64,000 bases of DNA from Halobaculum limi (GCF_029490015.1 NZ_CP120468.1:1798001-1862000); one strand, 5' to 3'. Counted from the first letter of the stretch, positions 44,569 through 53,565 are shown. Program-made: numbers and translations. The notes: generated by a model not told the origin, from the letters alone.

Positions 44569-44618
44569 CAGTCTGTACAGAGCGTATTATATCCTTATTC
44601 TGATATGATTGCAGACTG
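44569..44618 (-). promoter_or_regulatory. Promoter of the DUF1269 gene with flanking inverted repeat
   Basis: CAGTCTG (44569-44575) and CAGACTG (44612-44618) form a perfect 7-bp inverted repeat on either side of a strong TATA-like sequence. An 8-bp palindrome CTGTACAG (44573-44580) lies just downstream of the TATA box on the minus strand. Both positions suit a regulator that controls polymerase access. Sequence-only evidence. Confidence 0.45.
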
Positions 44619-44825
44619 ACTATCGAATGGGATACGATAGCTACACGCGGGGGCTGATCTCCACCCGGATCACTCTCGAACGCGGTAGCAGTGCCGTCTC
44701 GGCCGGTAGATCCGACGACCGCTTCACCGAGGTCTTCATCGAGATGCTGTCGCCTCAGCGTACCCGATTGTCACTCTTGTCAACTCGGCGGATTGTTTAT
44801 GTCGTCGACTATCGTTATCGTTCGT

Positions 44826-46181
44826 ATGCGTCTGGTTCAAGTGTTGATCCCCGAAGGAAAGCGAGCCAGCGTCGTCGAGACGCTGGACGAGTTGGGGATC
44901 GACTACGCCCTGTTCGACGAGGTCGGACGAGGTGACTTCGAGGCGATGGTGCAGTACCCGGTACCGCCGAGCGGGGTCGAACCAGTGATGGAAGCGCTCG
45001 TCGACGCGGGAATTCGCGAAGACAGTTACACTATCGTCTTGCCGACGGAGACAGTCGTCTCCCAGCGACTCTCCGCGTTGGTCGAGCGGTTCCCCGGACT
45101 CCGCATCTCTCGTGAGGAACTGTACGCGCGGGCACAAGACCTCGCCCCAGCGAACTCGACGTTCTTCGCGTTCCTCATCCTCAGTACGATCATCGCAGCC
45201 ACCGGACTCCTCCTCGACTCGGCGGCGACCATCATCGGTGCGATGGTCGTCGCACCCCTGATGGGCCCGGCTATCTCCGCGAGCGTGGGAACCATCCTCG
45301 ACCACCCACAGATGAGGAAGCGCGGTGTCAGACTCCAGGTGACAGGCCTCCTCGCCGCCGTCGTGACCGCCGCAGTCCTCGGGTGGCTGTTACAACAGAC
45401 GATCCTCATCCCGCCAGGCCTCGACATCCGGACGGTCCCACAGGTGGCCGAGCGAACGAGCCCGAACTTCCTGTCGTTGTTCCTGGCCCTCGGGTCGGGT
45501 ATCGCCGGTGCGCTCAGTATTATGCGCGGGTCGGGGTCGACGCTGGTCGGCGTCGCCATCGCCGTCGCCCTCGTCCCGCCCGCTGCCACCTCCGGCCTCG
45601 GCATCGCGTTCGGCCTGCCCGGCGTCGCCATCGCGGGGTTCGTCCTCGTCGTCGTAAACCTCCTTGCGATCAACCTCTCGGCACTGTTGCTGTTCTACCT
45701 CGCGGGGTTCAAACCGCTCGACTCAGGGCAGTTCGAGGGAGTCAGATCGTCGGTGTTCTCACGGATCGCAACTATCGCTATCGGCATCGCAGTTCTCTCG
45801 CTGGTGCTCGGTGCGGTCACGTTCACCACCTTTCAAGCCCAGTCGTTCGAACAGCGAACCCAAGCGGAGATGCAGAAGATATTCGACGAGGCAAACATCG
45901 AGGGCGTCGAACTCGCCAGCGTCACCGTCGACTACGAACCAGTCGACATTCTTCTCGGGAATGAGCCGCAGGTCGACGTCCTCGTCGCCGTCCCGCGCGA
46001 CCTCGACGTACCACCGGACATCGCACAGCGGTTCGACGACCGACTGACGCAGGAACTCGGGCGTGACGTGGTCGTTCGCGTGGGTTTCATCGAGGCACAG
46101 GTGTCGGAACGGGAGGATCCGCGACCGCCGCTTGGGTGGCCGTCCATCTCTGCGTCTGCTGCGCCTCGCCCTGCGATCTGA
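44826..46181 (+). CDS. DUF389 / TIGR00341 family membrane protein
   Basis: 451 aa from the ATG at 44826 (RLVQVLIPEGKRASVVETL). A soluble N-terminal ferredoxin-like domain of about 120 residues precedes five to six membrane helices (TIIAATGLLLDSAATIIGAM, APLMGPAISASVGTIL and later ones). The C-terminus is a soluble domain with VDILLGNEPQVDVLVAVPRD. The DUF389 family is widespread but functionally unknown, and proposed to be a transporter. It is next to the DUF1269 gene, divergent by 273 nt. Confidence 0.88.
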   Translation: MRLVQVLIPEGKRASVVETLDELGIDYALFDEVGRGDFEAMVQYPVPPSGVEPVMEALVDAGIREDSYTIVLPTETVVSQRLSALVERFPGLRISREELYARAQDLAPANSTFFAFLILSTIIAATGLLLDSAATIIGAMVVAPLMGPAISASVGTILDHPQMRKRGVRLQVTGLLAAVVTAAVLGWLLQQTILIPPGLDIRTVPQVAERTSPNFLSLFLALGSGIAGALSIMRGSGSTLVGVAIAVALVPPAATSGLGIAFGLPGVAIAGFVLVVVNLLAINLSALLLFYLAGFKPLDSGQFEGVRSSVFSRIATIAIGIAVLSLVLGAVTFTTFQAQSFEQRTQAEMQKIFDEANIEGVELASVTVDYEPVDILLGNEPQVDVLVAVPRDLDVPPDIAQRFDDRLTQELGRDVVVRVGFIEAQVSEREDPRPPLGWPSISASAAPRPAI

Positions 46182-46327
46182 GCTGGCGTTTCAGTAGTGA
46201 CAGTCAGACGGTTATCCGAGCGCCGAACCGACACAGGAGGTGACCGTGAGCGTCGGGCGGCGTCAGCGGTCGCTGGGAACTGCTCGAGTGTGAGAGAACA
46301 CGAAAACGGCTACAGGTCGAGGTGCGA

Positions 46328-46936
46328 TCAGGCGGCGGCCGCGCTCGGCGTCTCGGCCTGCGCCGTGCGAGCGCCGTTGCCCACGACGATCATCGACACG
46401 CCGGTCGAGAGGAGGTTGACCCCGAACAGCAGGCCCAGCGCCCACACCGCGGTCGACGGGAACCCGGCGAACAGCATCCCCGCGAGGACCAGCGAGAGTA
46501 GGCCCGCTCCGGCCGACCAGAGCCACCCGCGCTCGTTTCGGAGCGACCACGCGAAGTACAGGAGGACAAGCCCTTCAACGAAGAAGTAGCCGATCACGAG
46601 CAGCGTCAGCGTCGCGAGCGAGACGATCGGATTGACGAGCATCACGATCCCTGCGACGAGGTACACGAGCGCGAGGATCACCTCACCGAGTGCGCCCTTC
46701 CATCCCGACGCCGAGAACGCGTGGGCGATGTGGACGAACCCTGCGACCGTCAGGGCGGCCCCGAAGAACACCGCAATCGTCAGCGACGAGACCAACGGGA
46801 ACAAGATTGCGCCGATCCCGAGGACTCCCAGGATGCCGCCGACGATCATCAGGTTCCGGCCCTCGTTCTTGAGCAGGTACTGGAGCGATGCGTCGGACTC
46901 AGCCAGTTCGGCCTCTACCGGAGTTTCAGCGGACAT
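46328..46936 (-). CDS. HdeD (DUF308) family membrane protein
   Basis: 202 aa from the ATG at 46936. Six hydrophobic helices are arranged as three pairs, with the family pattern LMIVGGILGVLGIGAILFP, then ALVYLVAGIVMLVNP and ALGLLFGVNLLSTGVSMI. HdeD is linked to acid resistance in E. coli; archaeal members have no known role. The C-terminus is Ala/Thr rich. A GTTATG box about 30 nt upstream suggests a leaderless start. Confidence 0.9.
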   Translation of the reverse strand: MSAETPVEAELAESDASLQYLLKNEGRNLMIVGGILGVLGIGAILFPLVSSLTIAVFFGAALTVAGFVHIAHAFSASGWKGALGEVILALVYLVAGIVMLVNPIVSLATLTLLVIGYFFVEGLVLLYFAWSLRNERGWLWSAGAGLLSLVLAGMLFAGFPSTAVWALGLLFGVNLLSTGVSMIVVGNGARTAQAETPSAAAA

Positions 46937-47112
46937 ATTCAACACACTAGTTCGTCGAGAACGCTCATAACGCAGACACTTCACAGTCGATACAGTTCAA
47001 GCCGGGTACGGCCGGACGCGCGCGACGGTCACCCGTGGCGGTCGACGCTCCAAGTCGTCGATCCGTACCGCAGTCTTCGTCGACACGGAATATGGTCGTA
47101 TCGTCGGTCGAG
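46937..47112. other. Gap between hdeD-like gene and aspartoacylase-like gene
   Basis: Contains the HdeD promoter and the downstream part of the aspartoacylase-like gene. No RNA or gene was recognised. Confidence 0.45.
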
Positions 47113-48135
47113 TCAGTTGATCGACCCGGTCGGACTCTGTTGGAGTTCCACCACACGCCGCGTCCGTTGGTCGAGTTCGACGAGGTGACACAGCGGGTTT
47201 CCCGGGTAGACGACCGGGTTCTCCAACACGCCCACGAGGAGGCCGGTGAACGGCGCTTCGACGGTCACGTTGTCGTCTTTGAACGGGTTCGTGATCGTAC
47301 AGACGGTGTCGCCCTCGTGGACGAGTGATCCGTACTCGAAGTGCATATCCACCATCCCGCCGGCGTCGGCGCGGAGCCACGTCTTCTCCCGTTCGTCGGT
47401 GATGACGGTCCGCCACCCGGGCCAGCGGACCCGCTCGGCTTCGAGCATCCCGTACTCTGCGAACACCGACCGGACGCCAGTGAGTGCCTCGTCGATGAGG
47501 TCGCGTTGGAAGCGGTGCGCCTCGCCCATCTCTAGGGTGATGACAGCGATGTCGTCGACGACCGCCTCCGTGCGGAGCATCCCCGACGCGCCCTCGCTGT
47601 CGATGATGACGTTCGTCCCGTACGCACGCGCGAGGCGTTCGACCGCGGGGTCGCTCATATCTGCCCGCGCGTGGATCATATTCGTCCGTCCCCGCGTCGA
47701 CGTGTGGAAGTCGAGGCCGAAGTCACACGGTTGGATGAAGTTGCGGTAGATGCGCGCGGCCATCCGCTTGGCGCTCGTCGAGTCGGCCGCGCCGGGGAAC
47801 GACCGATTCAGGTCGCGGTCGTACACGGGGAGGTAGCGTTGCTGGGCGAGAAATCCCGGAACGTTCAACACGGGTAGACAGATGAGCGTGCCCGACAACT
47901 CCGAGAGGTCCCACTCGTGTGCCACCTCACGCACCACCTCGATGCCGTTGAGTTCGTCGCCGTGGGCGGCCGCAGAGAGAAACGCGGTCGGTCCAGATCG
48001 TTCGCCGTTGATGATCGTCACCGGAATACGGACGGGGTCGCCGAGATACGTCTCCGACACCACGAACCGTATGTTCTGTTGCTCGCCGGGGCCGACCCTG
48101 CCGCCGTTGTAGGTAAATGACCCGTCGTCGCTCAT
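47113..48135 (-). CDS. Succinylglutamate desuccinylase/aspartoacylase (AstE/AspA) family Zn carboxypeptidase
   Basis: 340 aa from the ATG at 48135. The zinc-binding HxxE site is in AAHGDELNGIEVV, and the later His in FGLDFHTSTRG completes the M14-like set; RNF... type Arg (DLNRSFPG) matches the substrate-binding NRxFPG. A C-terminal beta-barrel includes VHEGDTVCTITNPF. The family cleaves an amide next to an amino acid, such as N-succinylglutamate or N-acetylaspartate. It is divergent by 148 nt from the RimK-RimB fusion, with leaderless-type TATA boxes for both. Here it could remove an amino acid that the ligase adds; this is inference. Confidence 0.88.
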   Translation of the reverse strand: MSDDGSFTYNGGRVGPGEQQNIRFVVSETYLGDPVRIPVTIINGERSGPTAFLSAAAHGDELNGIEVVREVAHEWDLSELSGTLICLPVLNVPGFLAQQRYLPVYDRDLNRSFPGAADSTSAKRMAARIYRNFIQPCDFGLDFHTSTRGRTNMIHARADMSDPAVERLARAYGTNVIIDSEGASGMLRTEAVVDDIAVITLEMGEAHRFQRDLIDEALTGVRSVFAEYGMLEAERVRWPGWRTVITDEREKTWLRADAGGMVDMHFEYGSLVHEGDTVCTITNPFKDDNVTVEAPFTGLLVGVLENPVVYPGNPLCHLVELDQRTRRVVELQQSPTGSIN

Positions 48136-48283
48136 AGTCGCCGGTCGGCACGCGAACGGATAAACCACTCCACCGGGACGACGGGTGAAACGTAGGGCGT
48201 CGATCGAGCGTGACACCCGCTGTCGGTTCGCAACGACCGAACGGACCGGGACACATTTCTGTCCTCCGTCGAGTGTCGGTGGT
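48136..48283. promoter_or_regulatory. Divergent leaderless promoters for the AstE-like and RimK-RimB genes
   Basis: On the minus strand GGTTTATCCG (about 48157-48166) is 22-31 nt before the AstE-like ATG. On the plus strand CACATTTCT (48252-48260) is 24-32 nt before the RimK-like ATG. Both spacings fit leaderless transcripts and the shared 148-nt region would let one regulator act on both. Confidence 0.45.
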
Positions 48284-49642
48284 ATGAACGACGATTCGGT
48301 TCGTGTCGGGGTCCTCTCGCTCCACACGAGCAAGGAGTCGAAAGCAATCTGTAACGCCGTCGAGGCGCTGGGTCACGAACCGGAGTGGCTGCGGCGCGAG
48401 AACGCTGCCATCAGCATCGAAGACGACGAGGTCACCGTCGAACCGGACGTCGACGTCGTCGCCAACCGGATGCTCCTCTCGAACATCGAACAGCCCGCGG
48501 AGGGCCTCGGTCTCGCGCACACGTTCGGCCGTGCTCGACCCATCCTCAACGATCCCTCGGCCGTCCTGACGGCGATGCACAAGTTCGCCTCGGCGGTCGC
48601 GCTCGCGGAGGCGGACCTCCCGGTGCCGGACGCGCTGCTCGCGCTGTCGAACGATCGGCTCAACGATGGCCGCGAGCGCTTCGGCGACGAGGGTGTGTAC
48701 AAGACCGCTATCGGAACTCACGGCGGCGGGACCTGGAAGATCGACCTCACCGAACCGGTAAACCCGATGGTCGGGAACCGACAGGCGTTCCTGCAGGAAC
48801 TCATCGACCGCGACGACGCCCGCCACCACGATACGCGCGTGTACGTCGTCGGCGACCAGGTCGTCGGCGCGATGAACCGCTACGCCCCCGATGGCGACTG
48901 GCGCACCAACGTCGCCCTCGGCGGGGACGTGGAGGACGCCACCGAGTCGCTGGACCCCGAGGCACGCGAAATTGCGCTTCGCGCCTCCCAGACTATCGGC
49001 CTCGACTACGCCGGCGTCGACCTCGTCGAGGGGTACGACGGCTGGTACGTCCTCGAGGTCAACCCCACCGCCGGGTTCAAGGGACTGTTCAAGGCCAGCG
49101 GTCGCTCGCCTGCGCCCCACATTGCCCGTCTCGCCATCGAGAAGGCCGGCGGCACGGTCGACGACGACCTCGTGCGAGAACTGTCGTCGGTACTCGACGA
49201 CTCGACGCCGGCGTGTATGCCCGCTCAACACCGCTTCAACGACGGACAGATCCCGATCATCGGCTACATCGAGGAGGTCCACGTCGCCGGGACGCAGGGG
49301 TCGACGCAGGCGTTCGCCAAATCCGACACGGGCGCGACCCGCTCTTCGATCGACACCAAACTCGCCGCCCAAATCGGCGCAGGTCCGATCAAGAGCATGA
49401 CCCGCGTGAAGTCCGGGTCGGTCAAGTCGGGGAAGGCCCGTCCGGTCGTCGACCTCGTGGTCGGCATCGGCGGCGAACAGCACACGGTCACCGCCAGCGT
49501 CGAGGACCGCTCGCACATGGAGTACCCGGTGTTGCTCGGACGCGACATCCTCCAGCACTACCGCGTCGACGTCCAGCGTCGCGCGGACGATGGGGCCAAT
49601 CCCGACCTCGACGAAGAAGAAGAGGAAGGCGCTGAGGAGTGA
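48284..49642 (+). CDS. RimK-type ATP-grasp ligase fused to RimB-like (PF05618) aspartic protease
   Basis: 452 aa from the ATG at 48284. Residues 1-290 are a RimK-type ATP-grasp: ALSNDRLNDGRERFGDEG, KTAIGTHGGGTWKIDL, DQVVGAMNRYAPDGDWRTNV, then GLDYAGVDLVEGYDGWYVLE and NPTAGFKGL. Residues about 315-452 match the RimB/ATP-dependent-zinc-protease domain with a retropepsin-like DTGA active site (Asp348) and the terminal SVEDRSHMEYPVLLGRDIL. RimK adds glutamate to a protein C-terminus, and RimB removes or trims such tails in bacteria, where the proteins are separate. Combining both activities in one chain, next to an AstE-like peptidase, suggests a reversible C-terminal modification. Confidence 0.85.
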   Translation: MNDDSVRVGVLSLHTSKESKAICNAVEALGHEPEWLRRENAAISIEDDEVTVEPDVDVVANRMLLSNIEQPAEGLGLAHTFGRARPILNDPSAVLTAMHKFASAVALAEADLPVPDALLALSNDRLNDGRERFGDEGVYKTAIGTHGGGTWKIDLTEPVNPMVGNRQAFLQELIDRDDARHHDTRVYVVGDQVVGAMNRYAPDGDWRTNVALGGDVEDATESLDPEAREIALRASQTIGLDYAGVDLVEGYDGWYVLEVNPTAGFKGLFKASGRSPAPHIARLAIEKAGGTVDDDLVRELSSVLDDSTPACMPAQHRFNDGQIPIIGYIEEVHVAGTQGSTQAFAKSDTGATRSSIDTKLAAQIGAGPIKSMTRVKSGSVKSGKARPVVDLVVGIGGEQHTVTASVEDRSHMEYPVLLGRDILQHYRVDVQRRADDGANPDLDEEEEEGAEE

Positions 49643-49734
49643 ACACGCGCTGACGACGGTCGGACGTGTCACTCGCTGATAACTGACGCGGCGATGCCGG
49701 GTCGCTTTTCACGCTCGCGCCCACGATTCCAGCT

Positions 49735-49929
49735 ATGGGTTTCGGGAGCTACGACGAATCCGAGCAGGAGCGTCAACAGAACGACGGCGGCGAAGCCGGT
49801 GACGGGTCGACCGTGGACGCCCACGAGAACGACCACGACGGCAAGGCGAGTTTCGAGGCGGGTGCCTCGACGGACGACCTCGTCTCCCAACTGCAGGATA
49901 TGAAAGACGACGAAGACGAAGACGAGTAA
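49735..49929 (+). CDS. DUF5786 family small acidic protein
   Basis: 64 aa, starting GFGSYDESEQERQQNDGGEA. The composition is extremely acidic and Gln/Gly rich, with no hydrophobic core except SFEAGASTDDLVSQLQDM. It ends KDDEDEDE. The start motif matches the haloarchaeal DUF5786 family, of unknown function. A CGCTTTTCAC box about 24-33 nt upstream indicates a leaderless transcript. Position directly after the RimK-RimB gene and an Asp/Glu-rich C-terminus make it a candidate modification target or adaptor, which is only a hypothesis. Confidence 0.85.
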   Translation: MGFGSYDESEQERQQNDGGEAGDGSTVDAHENDHDGKASFEAGASTDDLVSQLQDMKDDEDEDE

Positions 49930-50015
49930 GCCGCTCCCCGATTTTCTGGTTCTTCTCACGCCCCTGAGCCGCTGTTCCGGTGTGCCTCCGATAGTATCAG
50001 CTTTGAAACTTAGCG

Positions 50016-50084
50016 GTGAAAGTATATATTCGATGTCTCCGCGACTTGTGGTACGCCCGGTTCGTCCACGCGAACGGGTGGGAG
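50016..50084 (+). promoter_or_regulatory. Promoter and leader of the archaellin gene
   Basis: A strong TATA box GTATATATT (50022-50030) is preceded by GTGAAA, a BRE-like sequence. The start codon is 65 nt downstream, so the message has a leader of about 40 nt with a GTGGGAG element (50078-50084) upstream of the ATG. Confidence 0.6.
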
Positions 50085-50094
50085 CAACACACAG

Positions 50095-50703
50095 ATGTTC
50101 GAGTTCATTACGGACGAGGAAGAGCGCGGTCAGGTCGGTATCGGCACGCTCATCGTGTTCATCGCGATGGTGCTTGTGGCAGCAATCGCCGCCGGCGTGC
50201 TGATCAACACCGCTGGCTTCCTCCAGAGCAAGTCGCAGGAAACGGGTCAACAGAGCAGTAAGCAGGTTAGCAACCGCCTCCAGGAGGTTGCCACGGTCGG
50301 CAACGTTACGAGCAGCGATGAGGTCAACATCGTGAACGTGACGGTCACGCAGGCACCCGGTGCCGGTGAGATCGACGTACAGAACGCGACGGTAACGTGG
50401 ATCGGTCCGACGGGGACGTACCAGTTACAGTCGACCACGTCGAACTACAGTACCGCTGGTCCAGACCTGAGTGACGGTACGTACTCGTACGCGTCGGTCA
50501 AGAACGTCGCCGGTAACGAGAACGTGCTCAACGACCCCGACGACCGCTTGAACCTCGTCTTCGATGTCGACGCGTTCGCACCGAACAACCTCGGCGAGGG
50601 CGACGAGGTCACGATCAAGATCAACACGATGTCCGGCGCGACCACGAGCATCCGCTTCACGGTCCCCGAATCGCTCGGGCAGAAGGAAGCCGTCGAACTG
50701 TAA
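50095..50703 (+). CDS. arlA: Archaellin (archaeal flagellin)
   Basis: 202 aa. The N-terminus has a short charged leader ending in [16 protein letters not shown], the classic prepilin-peptidase (ArlK/PibD) site followed by a long hydrophobic helix that forms the filament core. The rest is a beta-rich, Asn/Thr-rich surface domain. Four N-glycosylation sequons (NVT twice, NAT, NYS) fit archaellin glycosylation in Haloferax. It polymerises into the archaellum filament. No other archaellum or chemotaxis gene lies in the window, so it is an isolated copy. Confidence 0.93.
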   Translation: MFEFITDEEERGQVGIGTLIVFIAMVLVAAIAAGVLINTAGFLQSKSQETGQQSSKQVSNRLQEVATVGNVTSSDEVNIVNVTVTQAPGAGEIDVQNATVTWIGPTGTYQLQSTTSNYSTAGPDLSDGTYSYASVKNVAGNENVLNDPDDRLNLVFDVDAFAPNNLGEGDEVTIKINTMSGATTSIRFTVPESLGQKEAVEL

Positions 50704-50774
50704 GTCGGCTCCCTCTTCTCACCTCTCGACACAGCACAACCACACAGTGGCGACGCCGAGCGCCTCGTGACTGC

Positions 50775-51446
50775 TTACGCGTCGTCTCCGGCAGTTTCGA
50801 TGACCTCGTCGACGGTCGCCGCGATATCTTCTTTCGCTCGCCACAGGTACAGCGAGGCGTAACTCCGGTACGGCGCCCATCGCTCGGCCGCTTCGGTCAT
50901 CTCACCACGCGACATCTCGCGGCCGAACAACTCCTCCATCCCCTTTCTGATCCCGAGGTCGCCCACGGGGAACACGTCGGGGCGGCCAAGCGTGAACAGC
51001 AACTGCATATTCGCGGTCCACTCGCCGACGCCGGTGATGGCGGTGAGTTTCGTGCGGACCTCGTCGTCGGTCATCTCCGCGAACGATTCCCGGTCCCAGC
51101 CGTGGTCTGCGAACGCATCGGCGACATTTCGGACGTAGCGGGTCTTCTGCCGCGACAGGCCGGCGTCTTTCAGCGTCGACTCCTCGGCCGCGAGGACGCC
51201 CTCGGGGGTCACCTCGACGGCGTCGAACAGGCGCTCGCGCGTCGCCTCCGCCGAGGCCATCGACACCTGCTGGCGCAGGATCGACACGACGAGTCGCTCG
51301 AACGGGTCGTCCGCAGGCTGGATGGTCAACGGGCCGTGTCGCTCGACGACCGGACCGAGCAGGTCGTCCGCACGAAGTGCATCGAGTGCCGCACGGTCGG
51401 TGGGTGCGAGGTCGTCGAAGGCGTCTGTGTCGGCGTCGACGGGCAT
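50775..51446 (-). CDS. DNA-3-methyladenine glycosylase (AlkA-like HhH-GPD)
   Basis: 223 aa from the ATG at 51446. The helix-hairpin-helix GVGEWTANMQ is followed by the catalytic Asp in FPVGDLGIRKG, the HhH-GPD pattern, and SILRQQVSMASAEAT is the family's first helix block. It removes alkylated bases such as 3-methyladenine to start base excision repair. There is no C-terminal Fe-S cluster, which separates it from endonuclease III. It is divergent from the fused beta-oxidation gene. Confidence 0.9.
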   Translation of the reverse strand: MPVDADTDAFDDLAPTDRAALDALRADDLLGPVVERHGPLTIQPADDPFERLVVSILRQQVSMASAEATRERLFDAVEVTPEGVLAAEESTLKDAGLSRQKTRYVRNVADAFADHGWDRESFAEMTDDEVRTKLTAITGVGEWTANMQLLFTLGRPDVFPVGDLGIRKGMEELFGREMSRGEMTEAAERWAPYRSYASLYLWRAKEDIAATVDEVIETAGDDA

Positions 51447-51587
51447 ACCCAACCGTGTGAACGGGGGTGAGAAACGGCTTTCGGGCCTCAGCCCGTCGAC
51501 CCGCCACAGCAACTCAGGAAAACGGGCGACGTGTTGGCGTCGCGACGGAGGGAAACGTTGAACGGGTGGCACTCCGACGCGTCGAAC

Positions 51588-53564
51588 ATGGACGTTGATG
51601 ACGTAGAAACGGTCGCGGTACTCGGCGCTGGAAACATGGGGCACGGCATCGCGGAGGTGGCCGCGCTGGCCGGCTTCGAGGTGCAGTTGCGTGACATCAA
51701 CGAGGAGTTCGTCCAGAACGGCTACGACCAGATCGAGTGGTCGCTGGGCAAACTCGCCGAGAAAGACCAGATCTCGGAGGCGGACGCCGACGCCGCCCTC
51801 GAACGTGTTTCGGCGGTCGTCCCCGTCGAGGACGCCGTCGCCGACGCCGACCTCATCATCGAGGCGGTGCCCGAAAAGATGGACATCAAGAAGGACGTCT
51901 ACGCCGACGTGGAGGCGCACGCACCTGACCACGCGGTGTTCGCGTCAAACACCTCCAGCCTCTCGATCACGGAGCTGTCGGAGGTGACCGACCGCGAGGA
52001 GCGCTTCTGTGGTATGCACTTCTTCAACCCGCCGGTGCGGATGCAGTTGGTGGAGGTCATCTCGGGCGCACACACCGACGACGCAACGCTCGACCTCGTC
52101 GAGGACGTCGCCGAGCGGATGGGCAAGACGCCGGTTCGCGTCCGGAAGGACTCGCCAGGGTTCATCGTCAACCGCGTGCTCGTCCCCCTGATGAACGAGG
52201 CGGCGTGGCTCGTCCACGAGGGCGAAGCGACCGTCGAGGAGGTCGACTCCACCACGAAGTACGACCTAGGGCTCCCGATGGGGAGTTTCGAGTTGGCCGA
52301 CCAGGTCGGCATCGACGTGGGCGTGCACGTCCTCGAGTACATGCACGAAGTGCTCGGTGACGCCTACGAACCGTGTCCCCTGCTCACCGAGAAGGTCGAG
52401 AACGAGAACCTCGGCAAGAAGACGGGCAAGGGGTTCTACGACTACGAGAGCGGCGCGGGCGCGGACGTGCCCTCCGACGCAACCTCGGAGTCGGTCAAAA
52501 ACGCGCTGCTCGCCGTGATGGCGAACGAAGTCGCCGGCCTCATCGGCAACGACGTCGCCGACGCGGCCGACATCGACCAAGCGGTGAAACTCGGCGCTGG
52601 CTTCCCTGACGGCCCCGCGAAGATGGCCGACGGCGTCGGTCTCGACGTCCTCCTCGACACGCTCGACGAGCGTCACGAGGAGACGGGCGCGGAGCGCTAC
52701 GAGGCGGTCGACTACCTCCGCGACCTCGTCGAGGAGGGCAGCGGCTTCCGCGACAGCGGCGACGACGAAGACGACAGCGTCGAGTTCGAGACCATCCGGA
52801 TCGAACGCGACGGTCGCGTTGGGCACGTCGTCCTCGACCGTCCGCACCGGATGAACACCATCTCCGGCGAGATGCTGGACGAACTCGCGGTTGCCATCGA
52901 CGAACTCGAAGCCGACGACGAGATTCGTGCGGTCCTCGTCACCGGCGAGGGCGAGCGTGCCTTCTCCGCTGGAGCAGACGTCCAGAGTATGGCTGCCGGC
53001 GGCGGCGACCCGCTCCACTCGGTCGAACTCTCGCGCAACGGCCAGTCGACGTTCGGGAGGTTCGAGGAATCCGATATGCCGGTCGTCGCCGGTATCGACG
53101 GCTACTGTCTCGGCGGCGGGATGGAGTTCGCCACCTGCGCCGATATGCGAGTCGCCTCCGAGCGCTCGGAACTCGGACAACCCGAACACAACCTCGGCCT
53201 CCTGCCGGGGTGGGGCGGCACGCAGCGCCTGCGCCACATCGTCGGCGAGGGGCGTGCGAAAGAGATCATCTTCACCGCCGACCGCTACTCCGCCGAGGAG
53301 ATGGCCGACTACGGCTTCATCAACGAGGTCGTCGCCAACGAGGACCTGAAGGAACACGCGATGGACCTCGCGAAGGATCTGGCCGCCGGCCCGCCGGTCG
53401 CCCAGCGTTACACGAAGCGCGCGATGCTCGCCGGGCGCGACGACACCGACGCAGGACTCGAGATCGAGGCGCAGGCGTTCGGTCAACTGATGAACACTGA
53501 CGACCTGATGGAGGGCGTGATGGCGTTCATGTCCGACGAGGAACCGGAGTTCGAAGGGAAGTAA
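51588..53564 (+). CDS. 3-hydroxyacyl-CoA dehydrogenase / enoyl-CoA hydratase fusion
   Basis: 658 aa from the ATG at 51588. Residues 1-385 are a 3-hydroxyacyl-CoA dehydrogenase: the NAD site GAGNMGHGIAE, the catalytic His in GMHFFNPP, and a second helical domain. Residues about 400-658 are an enoyl-CoA hydratase with the oxyanion and catalytic blocks GERAFSAGADVQSM, GYCLGGGMEFATCADM and PEHNLGLLPGWGG. It performs the two middle steps of beta-oxidation. The order is reversed relative to bacterial FadB (hydratase first), as in several archaeal fusions. Cytoplasmic. Confidence 0.95.
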   Translation: MDVDDVETVAVLGAGNMGHGIAEVAALAGFEVQLRDINEEFVQNGYDQIEWSLGKLAEKDQISEADADAALERVSAVVPVEDAVADADLIIEAVPEKMDIKKDVYADVEAHAPDHAVFASNTSSLSITELSEVTDREERFCGMHFFNPPVRMQLVEVISGAHTDDATLDLVEDVAERMGKTPVRVRKDSPGFIVNRVLVPLMNEAAWLVHEGEATVEEVDSTTKYDLGLPMGSFELADQVGIDVGVHVLEYMHEVLGDAYEPCPLLTEKVENENLGKKTGKGFYDYESGAGADVPSDATSESVKNALLAVMANEVAGLIGNDVADAADIDQAVKLGAGFPDGPAKMADGVGLDVLLDTLDERHEETGAERYEAVDYLRDLVEEGSGFRDSGDDEDDSVEFETIRIERDGRVGHVVLDRPHRMNTISGEMLDELAVAIDELEADDEIRAVLVTGEGERAFSAGADVQSMAAGGGDPLHSVELSRNGQSTFGRFEESDMPVVAGIDGYCLGGGMEFATCADMRVASERSELGQPEHNLGLLPGWGGTQRLRHIVGEGRAKEIIFTADRYSAEEMADYGFINEVVANEDLKEHAMDLAKDLAAGPPVAQRYTKRAMLAGRDDTDAGLEIEAQAFGQLMNTDDLMEGVMAFMSDEEPEFEGK

Positions 53565-53565
53565 G

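Noticed and set aside
47927-49672. 581-codon minus-strand frame opposite the RimK-RimB gene
   Set aside because: Antisense of a strongly supported ATP-grasp gene; Val/Arg/Asp composition fits complementary-strand reading.
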